Shown piece after piece: positions 1-8,623 of a stretch of 14,210 bases of DNA. The position numbers and the translations under genes were made by a program. The notes under the pieces were generated by a model. It ran no database searches and was not told the origin of the DNA. It worked only from the letters and a program-made list of their open reading frames with translations. Origin of the DNA: Pelagophyceae sp. CCMP2097 (Eukaryota > Sar > Pelagophyceae); the NCBI GenBank assembly GCA_026770575.1, contig MU657300.1, positions 111,042 to 125,251 of the forward strand, written 5' to 3'. The number at the start of each line of letters is the position of its first letter. Within the stretch, counting starts at the first letter, position 1.

Positions 1-6
1 CAACAC

Positions 7-98
7 GAATTCCAACGGCGCCGAATTCCAACGGCGCCGAATTCCAACACGAATTCCAACGGCGCCGAATTCCAAGGGCGCCGAATTCCAAGGGCTCC
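7..98. repeat. 16-bp tandem repeat at window edge
   Basis: Six consecutive units of the type GAATTCCAACGGCGCC, all 16 bp except one 12-bp variant at 39-50. The last two units carry AAGGGC in place of AACGGC. The array begins mid-unit at base 1, so it probably extends to the left of the window. No coding role is apparent. Confidence 0.9.
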
Positions 99-444
99 AA
101 AGGTTTTGTCCGAATGGGCCGCCAAAGCCCGGAGGCAGGGGCCTCCAGTTCCAAGACTCGGACTTTGCCCTTTGACGAGGTAGAGTGCAGGGTCCATTCG
201 TCGGGCCAAACTCGATTCAGCGAACACCCAAATCAGATTCCGCGCAGATACGCCCGGAGACAGTCTTTGGCGACTTTGAGAGGCGAGGACGGCGCAAAAG
301 GGCGGCGCAAAAGGGCGCTCTCTCGAGAGCACTGTACCCGCAAAAGCGAGTGCACAGTGCACTTGTCGTTTGGCAGTCGGCGGGCAAAGTCGCCTCCAAA
401 CTTTGCATTCGGCCCTTTGCATCGAGTCGATTGAAGAACCGGCG
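99..444. other. No gene seen
   Basis: GC-rich stretch with short palindromic words (CTCTCGAGAG near 320, AGTGCA/TGCACT near 350). Open frames on both strands overlap one another, have no recognisable motif and look like chance frames in stop-poor DNA. Confidence 0.5.
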
Positions 445-587
445 AAGCGAAAAAATCAGCGGCCCGGCGACGCCGTTGTTTGCAGACGCTGCCAGGCGAC
501 GCGCCTGGGCCCCCCCCAAATCGTGGCCTCCAAATGAGGACCTCTGTGAGAAAGTGAGCAGAGGCCGGACCGGCATTCGGTTCCTGA
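445..587 (+). repeat. Dispersed repeat, copy 1 (sister at 7706-7870)
   Basis: Starts AAGCGAAAAAATCAG and shares with 7706-7870 a series of blocks in the same order: CGGCGACGCCGTTGTTTGC, ACGCTGCCAGG, GCGCCTGGG, CTGTGAGAAA and a CGGTTC end. The blocks are separated by small indels, so the copies are old. Copy 1 ends in a small hairpin (CGGTTC.TGAA at 578-588 against TTCAGAACCG at 600-609). Family unknown. Confidence 0.75.
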
Positions 588-1697
588 AAAACGGCAGATT
601 CAGAACCGGGCCCCCGGATGAGATCCCAACAAGGGATTTTAATTGGGTCTTATAAATGCCTTGATGGGATATTGAGCGTCGATTTTATTCAGCGAGTTGT
701 TCAATTGACCTTGCTCTCGCTTGCGTCGTGTTGGAGTCGCCTTTTGAAGAGCGTCGGGCAACCCGTTCCTCGAGGCGTCTGGAGAGGCCCACCGGCAACC
801 CCATTGCGGTCCGAAAGTCGAGACGTCTCAAATCTGCCTTTGGCGGTGGTCGGGATTCGATCATCCTCGAGAGCGACCGACGCATTTTGAGAAAGGCCCA
901 ATCCTTCAGGGCCCATAGACGGATTCCAAAATCGGCCTCTGAAAACCGCCGGCTTCGTCGACGGGCGGCCGTACTTTGGCGACTTGAATCACAGTCGACC
1001 GGGCGTCCCGAATCGAGGCCGGACACAACTCTGAAAGACTGTGGGCACGTTTGACAATGCCGTTTGCCCTCGGAATCGACGCAAGTGCAGTCTGCCCGGA
1101 GGCATTTTCGCAAATCGAAACGGCGTCCACAAATGAACCGGCCACTCCAAATTTGGCATTTTCAAATGGGCGCCACTGAAAGGCCAGGAGGCACTTGCGC
1201 CGAAAGAAACGGACGCGGCCAGATTTGCGGCGCCTTGGGGGACCTACGTTTTGCAAGAATCAGCCCGTCTCAACCCGGCCGAATTCGGGCGACGGAGAGC
1301 GCTTCCAGAGAACGTGAAGACCGCGGAAAGGGCCGCCTCCGAGAGCCTCCACAATTGGACCACTCGAGCGTCTGACCACGGCAGTTGGCGAGTGTGAAGG
1401 GCCCCTCTCGAAGGCTCCCTCGGGTTTTGTCGCTGAAAAATGTCGTGGCGATTGTGCATATAGAGAAAGAAACCCGATGCATTCTTAAAACTCGTATTGA
1501 AGTCTGCCACGGGCCGAATTTCTTTCAAGTCGCGTCCCCTCGCTGGTATGCCACTTCAAAGAGTCGAGATCAATGTGCCAACCCCCTGCCAAACGTGCAA
1601 GAGCGTGTTTCTCAAAAAGGGCACCTTGCTCGAATCGCGCCCAGAGTCGCGATTTTTCGGACTCGCCGCGGCAAGCGCGCGTCCAACGCTGCAGGTG
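588..1697. other. No gene seen (about 1.1 kb)
   Basis: Open frames of up to about 140 codons occur on both strands and overlap, but none shows a recognisable domain, start context or splice-consistent structure. The sequence is rich in recurring short words (GGCGCC, TTTGAG, TCGA) of the kind also seen in the satellite further right. Nothing else is supported. Confidence 0.5.
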
Positions 1698-1729
1698 CCA
1701 ATCTCAAAAGGGTCACTTTTTGAGATTGG
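1698..1729. repeat. Perfect 12-bp hairpin
   Basis: Arms CCAATCTCAAAA (1698-1709) and TTTTGAGATTGG (1718-1729) are exact reverse complements around an 8-nt loop. The arm word TTTTTGAGATTGG recurs singly near 1935. No flanking gene suggests a terminator or attenuator role. Confidence 0.8.
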
Positions 1730-2113
1730 GAAGACGGCCGTCGTTTTTCAATCGGTCGCTCAACGCGTCTAGGAGACCAAAATAAAAAGGCGCAAAATCC
1801 GAAACGCAAAATTTGTATCACGGCCAGCGTCGCACAGGGACAAATTATATTTAGGAGTCGCCGGCGCGCTTCCGAAAGGCGCACTTTGATCAAGAAGCAC
1901 AAAAGAAACACAAAAGATGCATGTATCATGGCCATTTTTGAGATTGGAGGCGCCACAGGCGCTTCCCGCGGCGAAGACGCGCTTTTCAGCGCGATTCGTG
2001 TCTTTTCCAGCGTCCTTTTGAACGTTTGGAACCGCGGTCAAACCGACATGGAGAGCTCAGGAGACGTATTTGGAGCAGCCGAGTGCCGAGGGGACGCCGA
2101 GGGGACGCGGCGG
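1730..2113. other. No gene seen
   Basis: Mixed-composition DNA between two hairpins. It contains short A-rich runs and overlapping open frames without recognisable motifs. Confidence 0.45.
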
Positions 2114-2144
2114 TTCAAAAATGCGCACGCAACGCATTTTTGAA
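2114..2144. repeat. Perfect 12-bp hairpin
   Basis: Arms TTCAAAAATGCG (2114-2125) and CGCATTTTTGAA (2133-2144) are exact reverse complements with a 7-nt loop, CACGCAA. It is the second of three inverted repeats within 800 bp. Confidence 0.8.
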
Positions 2145-2248
2145 GTGAAGCCCCAAACTCCCCGTGCAACCGTGCTCTCAAGAGCCCTGACAAGCTGCCT
2201 CCCAAAAGTTCAAAGAAACGTCTATCGCTGAAAAAGACGCCTTTCGCC

Positions 2249-2470
2249 AAGCACGCTCAGAGGGAGCGCTTTCGGCCTCGCCAGCAACGTCAAAGGCGCG
2301 AGGTGGAAGGGTCATTTTTTTAAAGTTATGGGTGAGAGTTCGGGTATTTTTTAAAAAAAAATCCTCCTTGCCCGAACCCACAACTTTTTAAAAAAAACGT
2401 TTGAGATTCAAGACGCCACCTCGCGCATTCGACGCGGCGAGTCCGAGAACGCTCCCTCTCCGCGTGCTTC
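2249..2470. repeat. Long imperfect foldback (inverted repeat)
   Basis: The left arm from AAGCACGCTCAGAGGGAGCG (2249-2268) pairs with the reverse complement of the right arm ending CGCGTGCTT (about 2469). Blocks shared in order are AAGCACGC, GAGAGGGAGCG or its variant, CGGNCTCGCC, GCGCGAGGTGG, a T/A-rich run and GTTCGGG. The central loop is about 2344-2370 and the arms are about 95-100 nt with scattered mismatches and small indels. It may be a decayed foldback or MITE-like element, or a structured-RNA source. No clear target duplication was found. Confidence 0.75.
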
Positions 2471-2499
2471 GTTTTGGTCCGTGGGAGAATCCGGACACC

Positions 2500-2559
2500 G
2501 TCATGTACGGCGAATTTCAACGTCATGTACGGCGAATTTCAACGTCATGTACGGCGAAT
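2500..2559. repeat. 22-bp tandem repeat, 2.7 copies
   Basis: Unit GTCATGTACGGCGAATTTCA plus AC is repeated at 2500-2521 and 2522-2543, with a partial third at 2544-2559. The units are identical over their shared length, suggesting recent duplication. Confidence 0.9.
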
Positions 2560-3485
2560 GCGCCTTTGGGCCTCGCATTCGGCGTTGCGGGATGGAGCCC
2601 CGCACTATGCGGTGAATCCCCGGTTGCCCCCAGCGCGCCTTGACGCCACTCACGGGATCCGGGCCACGGCACCCTGCCACGGGGCCTGTCAAAGGGCAGT
2701 TGCAGAGTCGCAGGGACCACGTCACCGCGACTCTTGTCACGTCGACTCTTGAGGTCCACGGGCGTCTTGTCAGAAGTCACGGGGACACCTTTGCGTAGGG
2801 TCACGACGGCCCTTTGTATCCCCGGCCCTCAAAGGCACGTCTGTCGCCAGAGGAGTCGGGGGCCATCTTGTTCGAGCAACTTGCAGAGTTGTATCCGGGG
2901 ACTCTTGACGGTGCATCCGGGACCAGACGTCGTTCATGCCAATTGGTCCACCTTGTATCAGAGACGTTGTATCAGAGGCGCTGCATCAGAGACCGCAGAC
3001 AAGGGCACTGGATCGTGGCGCACCCGGGGCTTCAAAGCCACACGCCCCTAAGGACTCGTTGTGCGCCGTCCCCGTTCACGCGTCTCTGAGTGCGGGCCCC
3101 AAAAACGTCCCAGAGCCGAATCCCAGAGTCGAAAGTGACCAAAGGCCCGGTGCAAGCGACTTGGGTGAGTCCTGTGGCCACGTGCACCCTTCAAACGGCC
3201 ATCTTGGCGTGCCCAACGGCCCGAATGCGACTCGAGTCCCCCTTCAAACGTCTCCACCGAGGTCTCGTCTCCACCTTGCGTCTCCAAAAAGCGGACCTTT
3301 TTGTGGAGGGGGAGGCGCGTATTTGGACACTGAGGGTGGCCCTCAAAAAAAACGGTCGAAAGACCGCATAGAGGCGCCGGCAGCAAGGGGCGGTTCAAAG
3401 AGCGAGTTTCGAGCGACCGAGTGGCCCTCAAAAGGGGCGCCGTGATCAACGGGCCTTGGAAAGGGGCCGTTTCAAAAAGTCCCCC
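2560..3485. other. No gene seen; short 14-bp repeats inside
   Basis: No credible gene. At 2951-2992 three 14-bp units of the type CGTTGTATCAGAGA sit in tandem with small changes. The word GACTCTTG recurs around 2730-2910. Open frames on both strands overlap and lack motifs. Confidence 0.5.
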
Positions 3486-3533
3486 GAAAATTCGAAAATC
3501 CGAAAATCCGAAAATTCGAAAATTCGAAAATCC
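3486..3533. repeat. 8-bp microsatellite-like array
   Basis: Six 8-bp units alternate between GAAAATTC and GAAAATCC. Period 8 shifts the reading frame every unit, which makes similar low-complexity peptides appear in several frames. These are not genes. Confidence 0.95.
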
Positions 3534-3784
3534 GCACGACGGAACACGGTGCCGAAAGCAGACCGGAAAGTCCAAGGGGCCCTCTGGCTGGGGTCTCCTT
3601 TGCAGGGCGCTGGTTCCCGTGGGACGTTTGGCAACGATGGCCTCCGGGATGGCCGATACGCGACTTGCCCTTTTTTGAGACAACGCCCCGACAAAAAGGT
3701 TGGGCCCAGGGACACACCCAAACGCACGGATCGTTCGGGTATCGAGCAATCCGAGAAGCCACACGCCGATGGTTTTGGACCCCG

Positions 3785-3850
3785 GCCAGACGCAAAGACG
3801 GAAAAACGAGACAAAGCGCCAGACGCAAAGACGAAAAAACCCAAACCCAA
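3785..3850. repeat. 33-bp direct repeat, two copies
   Basis: GCCAGACGCAAAGACG begins at 3785 and again at 3818, each followed by an A-rich segment. CCCAAACCCAAACCCC follows the second copy; it is too short to call telomeric. Confidence 0.75.
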
Positions 3851-3940
3851 ACCCCGCCCTCAAACAAGACGCAAAAGGTGAACAGGCCAACCCCGCCGAT
3901 GCGCCCCGAAAAGAGGCGACCAATTTCTCGACGCCCATTT

Positions 3941-4660
3941 CGAGACGGCGCCTTTGGAGGGCTACTACTCGAGACGGCGCCTTTGGAGACGGCGCCTTGG
4001 GACGGCGCTTCGAGGAGGCCCCGTCTCGACGGCCCATTTCGACGGCCGTTCGACACGGCGCCCTGAAGTGGCCCCTCGAAACGGCGCCGTTTCGACGGCC
4101 ACTCGAAACAGCGCCTCGGGAAAGCTCGTCTCTCCGGCCCCTCGAGATGGCCCCTCAAGATGGCCCCTCGAGACGGCGATTCGAAACGGCCCCTCGAGAC
4201 GGCCCCTTTCGACGGCCATTCGAAACGGCGCCGTTTCGACGGCCCCTCGAAATGACGCCTCGGGAAAGCTCGTCTCTCCGGCCCCTCGAGATGGCCCCTC
4301 GAGATGGCCATTCGAAACGGCGCCGTTTCGACGGCCCCTCGAGACGGTACCTCGAAACGGCGCCTCGAGAAGGCTCTCTCCGGCCCCTCGAGACGGCGCC
4401 TCGAGACGGCGCCTCGAGACGGCGCCTCGAGACGGCGCCTCGAGACGGCCCCTTTCGACGGCCATTCGAAACGGCGCCGTTTCGACGGCCCCTCGAGACG
4501 GTACCTCGAAACGGCGGCTCGAGAAGGCTCTCTCCGGCCCCTCGAGACGGCCCCTCGAGACGGCGCCTCGAGACGGCGCCTCGAGACGGCGATTCGAGAC
4601 GGCCCCTTTCGACGGCCATTCGAAACGGCGCCGTTTCGACGGCCCTCGAAACGGCCCTTG
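3941..4660. repeat. 13-bp GC-rich satellite with higher-order structure
   Basis: The basic unit is CTCGAGACGGCGC or a variant. The cleanest run is five 13-bp units at 4386-4450. A higher-order module carries the perfect 18-bp palindrome CGAAACGGCGCCGTTTCG at 4077, 4221, 4313, 4467 and 4621; the last three are exactly 154 bp apart and the first two 144 bp apart. A CTCTCCGG segment also recurs once per module. The unit has no stop in any frame on either strand, and 13 is not a multiple of 3, so all six frames stay open and give a 13-residue repeat. The open frames of up to about 460 codons across this region follow from that and are not gene evidence. Confidence 0.93.
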
Positions 4661-5372
4661 AAGAGGACTTGGAGTCGACCCCGCCTTGTCGGGCCGTTGG
4701 AATTGGCGCCTTGAGACAGTCCCTTGTTGATTGTCTTTTCCTCGCGTCTTTTGGAGCGTCGCCTTTCGACGTTTGGAGAGTCCGTTTCGACGGCGAGACT
4801 TGGACATGGTTTGCCCAACCTCACGACGGTGCCAAATACACGGTCGCGCTCCAAATGCCCCCGTGAGACGGACCTTGATTGACCAAATGTGACTTGCCGG
4901 CACCCGATACAACAGTCGCTCCGTGCCCAAAAGGCTCTTGGTTGAAAGGGTCACTTTTGTGAGGACCTGTTTCCAGCGACTTGGGATGCCGGGCAGTCTT
5001 TTCCTTGGGTCCCTGATCAGATGCCTGCTCCCAGGGGTCCAGTTGACCCTGCGACGTGATTCCATGCCCCAATACAGAAATACGGTCGCGTCGTCCCAGC
5101 GACGATGCAACTTGCGTGGCTCGGGATACCCGACAACCGCGACAGGGATACCCGAAACGTGGCTTCCAAAGTGCGGTTCCAAAGGCCCCCGTGACCCCTC
5201 GAGAGTCGCCCCGACGCTCAAAAGGTCCCCGACGGGGAGAAGTGACCACCGGGAACACGGCCCAAAGTGACCACAAGAAGGCGAGGTGGCCCGATGACGT
5301 CGGGCCCCGCGACTCAAGGTCCGGGCGACCACCGCGTGGCCCTCGATATTTGGCGCCGTCTGCAAAGGCCCC
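4661..5372. other. No gene seen; expected 3' part of the minus-strand gene absent
   Basis: This lies downstream of the PLP-family gene, where its C-terminal exons would be expected. I saw no Gly-rich PLP-phosphate-binding motif or other family signature on the minus strand. A GGGATACCCGA direct repeat lies near 5123 and 5146. Otherwise nothing is supported. Confidence 0.45.
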
Positions 5373-5398
5373 TTCTCAACGGCCTTTTCTCAACGGCC
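5373..5398. repeat. 14-bp tandem duplication
   Basis: TTCTCAACGGCC occurs at 5373-5384 and 5387-5398, a 14-bp period. It lies just downstream (minus strand) of the last recognisable exon of the PLP-family gene. Confidence 0.7.
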
Positions 5399-5446
5399 CT
5401 TTGATTCGTCGGTTGCCAACGCCGCCCGCATTCGACGCGGAGTGTG

Positions 5447-6545
5447 TCAAACCCATTCGACGTCGGGGGGGCCTTGGTGCTCGTCGGACTCGTCGCGGAG
5501 CGAAAGCGCAACGTCGGCGAGCAGTCCATTTCGATACCCTGCGTCGCGCACGGCGCGCGCATAATCCGCCGGCGCCAGCGGCACGAGCTACAACAAGGGC
5601 GTGCTGAGAACCGGGGGCGACGACGCAAAAGAGGATCGAAACGGCCCATAAATCCCCACATAAATCCCCACATAAATCCCCACATAAATCCCCACATAAA
5701 TCCCCACATAAATCCCCACATAAATCCCCACATAAATCCCCACATAAATCCCCCAAGATACCAACCTCCATGCCCAACGCCAGCGCCCTGGCGTAGTTGC
5801 CGCTCGGGTTCTGCCGCAGCCACTTGGGTACGGGTTTTGCGAGGTACCTATCGCGGGGGGGCAAGTGGGATTTTGTGGGGATGATGTAAACTCACACAAA
5901 GGGCGTCCCTCGCGCGTGGCACAGCGCCGCCAGCGCGCCTGCGGGGCCGTCGGGCGGGCAAGGGCGATGGCCCCAAGGCATTGAGAAGACACAGTCGCGG
6001 ACACATGGCGTTGGACTGATGTCCACCCAGCGACGCCACCACGCAGCCGCGCGGGCCCGACACCGCGAACGAGAACAGCTTGCGCGCCTCAATGGCGAAA
6101 TTGCCGCGTCGCGGGGCCGCCGCCAGAAGCGCCAGAGGCCGAGTGCGGTTGCCTCCCCAACTTTGGCTCGGAAAACCGCGCACACGGCAACGTGCGCACC
6201 TTGTTGCCAGACACGCCCGCGCCAAAGTCGCCAAGTAAGCGCCACGCGTCGTCGCGCTTCACATCGAACGTTTTGCCTAAGCGTCAAACCACCGTGCGTC
6301 AAACGCCGCCCGTCCCCCAGACGCGATGAACCCCGACGCCCGCAATCCGGCCACGCGCCTCGGACGGCGACTTGGACGATGCGCGAGGGCCGAGGGGGCA
6401 CGACGGTGGTGGGCGCGGTTGGGGCCAGCGAGGCGGCGGTCGCCGAAGTTGCCGTCGAGCCGCGGCGCGCCGCGCGCTGCCCGAGACGCAGCGGCGCGGC
6501 GCCCCGCAGGGCTGCGCAGAAGAGGGCCGCGCGCAGGGACCGCAT
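5447..6545 (-). CDS. ACC deaminase / D-cysteine desulfhydrase-like PLP enzyme, N-terminal half, six exons
   Basis: Proposed exons on the minus strand: 6545-6359, 6276-6200, 6087-6003, 5938-5896, 5847-5766 and 5587-5447, giving 204 residues to a TGA. Residues 1-30 ([15 protein letters not shown] start, Arg/Ala-rich, no acidic residues) look like a mitochondrial or plastid transit peptide. Joining the exons yields family signatures in order: VKRDD at 68-72, SGNKARKL at 85-92 with Lys88 as the expected PLP Schiff-base lysine, GGHQSNAM at 109-116 and [20 protein letters not shown] at 138-157. Each motif is split between frames in the unspliced DNA and restored only by these junctions. Introns are 82, 112, 64, 48 and 178 bp; four are GT-AG and the first is GC-AG. 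Family members deaminate ACC to 2-oxobutyrate or D-cysteine to pyruvate, H2S and ammonia; which substrate applies here cannot be judged. Family proteins are roughly 330-400 residues, so the C-terminal half is missing. The TGA may be bypassed by a donor at 5452 (TGG|GTTTGA). The family is secure; the gene may be truncated or continue after a long intron. Confidence 0.85.
5647..5754. repeat. 12-bp minisatellite, nine copies, inside an intron
   Basis: Nine head-to-tail units of CATAAATCCCCA; only the last base of the ninth differs. The array occupies 108 of the 178 bases of the proposed fifth intron (5765-5588) of the PLP-family gene. Because 12 is a multiple of 3 and the minus strand has no stop, it reads as the four-residue repeats GFMW, GDLC or GIYV in the three minus frames. 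These are not expected to be translated. Confidence 0.95.
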
Positions 6546-6950
6546 CGTCGGCGTCGACGGCCCGCCTGAAGATGGGAAATTCAACTCGTAACCCCAAAGT
6601 CGCGGGTTTCCTCGGCGAGGGCCGGCGGGTTTTCCGGCAGGGGTTTGAGATGCTGGAAACCCGCTTACGAGCGAGTTTCGAGGGCGGTTGGTTTGCAAGC
6701 CGGAGGCGTCGGCTCGGCTGAGGATCTCGGCAGCAAAGTCGGGTGTTTTTGAAAAATGGGGTGTTTTTGCGGCCGACTGAGCCCCGTCGATTACGATTTG
6801 AGACCCGCGTCGCACCTGTGTCGCGCGGTGCCGCACCCGTGCCGCAGAGTTTCGGCGGCAGCCGCCTAAAGTCGGCGAAGCCATACTCCAACATCTAACC
6901 TCGCGCCTAAAATATTGTGCGCTGCGTCGATTCACCCCGGAGCCGCCGCG
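6546..6950. other. Upstream flank of the PLP-family gene; no further gene seen
   Basis: This holds the putative 5' flank of the minus-strand gene. No TATA box or other promoter element is convincing. Open minus-strand frames continue upstream of the chosen ATG (6545) but lose any family resemblance, which is why that ATG was preferred. Confidence 0.45.
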
Positions 6951-6956
6951 TGGGAT

Positions 6957-7324
6957 CCCATATTGGAGAGGCTGGACCCCATACGGCCCCGTGGGATCCC
7001 ATACATACGCCCCCTGGGATTCTGGCGAGTCGCTTCCGTGAACGATACGCGAACAGTGTGCGATTACGGCGCGTCGAGCGATCCCATTTGAATTCGAGGC
7101 CGCTCCCATGGCCGATACCGGGGCCGACGCGGACGCGGACGAGGACGATGGATTTGATGAAGTGTTGTGGCGTACTTGAGCGACACCGTGGAAGATTGGG
7201 GCAAGGCGGAAAAGGTTGGGCGCCACGGTCGGCACGCGGGCGGCGCCACGCGCCGGCTGGAACCCCGCCGCCCCGTGGGATCCAATATGGGATCCCATAA
7301 CCCATATTGGATAGGCTGGATCCC
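6957..7324. repeat. Direct repeats CCCATATTGGA.AGGCTGGA flanking 320 bp, with a hairpin at the right end
   Basis: A 24-nt segment at 6957-6980 recurs at 7301-7324 with two or three changes. The right copy forms a perfect 12-bp hairpin with the preceding bases: ATCCAATATGGG (7280-7291) pairs with CCCATATTGGAT (7301-7312) around a 9-nt loop. GTGGGATCCCATA-type words recur near 6950, 6991 and 7275. A 23-codon acidic frame (7108-7179) lies between but has no other support. Confidence 0.65.
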
Positions 7325-7415
7325 GTGAGCCCACGCGGCGGCTCAGAAAATGCTTTGCAAGTTGGTGGGTGGTGCCCTTCCTGGTCCCCTCTGGCTTGTG
7401 AAAGTGGGTGGGTAC

Positions 7416-7486
7416 CCCCCCCTTAAGAGGCCGCTCGTCCACGACACGCGCCGATACGTGAATATTCTCCCCCCCTTAAGAGGCCC
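7416..7486. repeat. Short direct repeat CCCCCTTAAGAGGCC
   Basis: The 15-nt word occurs at about 7418 and again at about 7471, roughly 53 bp apart. It has no associated gene. Confidence 0.7.
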
Positions 7487-7705
7487 CTTCGCTGGAATTG
7501 GCCCCAGCTGCTCTTCTCAGCGTCGAAAAACGCACTCCACACCATCCTAAAAGGTGAATTCTTCCAGAAAAATACGTACGGAATTCCGGCGATGTCCACC
7601 AAACAACGCGACACCGTGACACCGCTTCGAGAGAACCGGCAGCATCGTGTCTTCGCATTCAAACGGAAGTAAAGGTTCATTATTTACATCAAGGTCAAAT
7701 ACAGT

Positions 7706-7870
7706 AAGCGAAAAAAAATCAGAGGCTCGGCGACGCCGTTGTTTGCGGTTTTGACGCTGCCAGGGGGCGCGCCTGGGTCCCCTCCGCCCAACCCCAAATC
7801 ATGGCGCCCGCGGAGGACCCCTGTGAGAAATTTAGCACAGGCAGAGTCCGGACCGGGCATCGGTTCTTAA
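7706..7870 (+). repeat. Dispersed repeat, copy 2 (sister at 445-587)
   Basis: Same block order as copy 1, with a few longer spacers, for example CGGTTTTG after the GTTTGC block. It ends in CGGTTCTTAA at 7861-7870, a word that recurs near 9459 and in reverse complement at 8350-8359. Confidence 0.75.
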
Positions 7871-8359
7871 GCACTGTCGAATTCGCCTAACAGAAATCGC
7901 CAAAATTAACTATTTTTAGCGCGTGCGTTCTTGCCGCCCCCTCCAGTCGTACTAGTTGCCGCCTCGGAGACCAGCGCGCGAAGAAGAAACTTCCCAAACC
8001 GCGAAAAATCAAAAAACACTAAAGGAAGCAAGGAAAGGTCGTACAACTTGGACAGTCGCGATCGGGCACGGTGCCCCATCACGACTGTCCAAGTTGTACG
8101 CACTGTCCTTGGCGCCTTTATCGACTTTTAATTTGGGTACTGAGGGTTTAGACTTGATTAACTACTAAATTAAGCAGCTTTCGCAGAGACTCGCCAAAAT
8201 AAGGGTAGTTCATGAAAAGCCAACAAGCGCCTCCCGGGCGTCTCGTGGTGGTGGTTGGCGTGGCGCCACTCATCATTCAAGGGCAAAAAAAAGTTAAACA
8301 ATTTCCGGTGATAATCTAATTCGACAGTGAAGAAAACACTTGGGTCAGATTAAGAACCG
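7861..8359. repeat. Candidate inverted-repeat-bounded segment
   Basis: Left end: CGGTTCTTAA (7861-7870), then CACTGTCGAATT (7872-7883). Right end in reverse complement: TTAAGAACCG (8350-8359), with AATTCGACAGTG (8318-8329) inside it. The two words are 1 bp apart on the left and 20 bp apart on the right. No target duplication is visible, so a mobile element is only possible. The segment encloses the hairpin at 8020-8120 and no gene. Confidence 0.4.
8020..8120. repeat. Strong nested hairpin, 39-bp arms
   Basis: Arms 8020-8058 and 8082-8120 are collinear reverse complements without indels. The inner 19 bp (CGTACAACTTGGACAGTCG) are perfect and the outer 20 carry six mismatches. The loop holds a second stem, GGGCAC G GTGCCC. 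Length and mismatch pattern would suit a small-RNA precursor or a foldback core. Transcription is not shown. Confidence 0.85.
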
Positions 8360-8615
8360 CCCTTTTAAAAACATACTATCGCCGAATATTGAAAAAGGAG
8401 AAGACATACGAGACTTCCAAGTACATAGCGCCAACGAGCGCGGCGTGGCCTTTTCGCTTGTCTAAAGATCTTGCTCGTACCTCTGGACTACTTTTCAGTT
8501 AGCGATAATTTATTTTGCGAAATCCAAGTGCCGAACGCCCCCCCCCCCGGGCTCTTTGTGTTTAAATATTTGTTTGCGCCGCTGCTTGGGCAATGTCATA
8601 AGCTCCTTCCGTTGC
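8121..8615. other. No gene seen (about 500 bp)
   Basis: More AT-rich than the left of the window. It contains A-rich runs and a C-run near 8540. No open frame with a recognisable product was found. Confidence 0.5.
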
Positions 8616-8623
8616 GGTATATA

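Noticed and set aside
3486..3850. CRISPR-like or telomeric repeats
   Set aside because: The units are contiguous with no unique spacers, and the CCCAAA run is only two units long.
3472..5365. Open frames of 388, 460 and 466 codons rich in Arg/Pro/Glu/Thr
   Set aside because: They run through the 13-bp stop-free satellite, occur in several frames on both strands at once, and have no motif outside the repeat.
5314..5884. Proteins with MWGF, GDLC or INPH repeats
   Set aside because: These are frames through the 12-bp minisatellite, which lies inside an intron.
7108..7179. 23-codon acidic peptide MADTGADADADEDDGFDEVL.. with CCCATGG start context
   Set aside because: Too short, flanked by repeats, no splice or family support.
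5892..7442. 516-codon minus-strand open frame
   Set aside because: It shares only exon 1 with the PLP gene and leaves the correct frame at the first intron; the rest is GC-rich noise and dispersed repeats.
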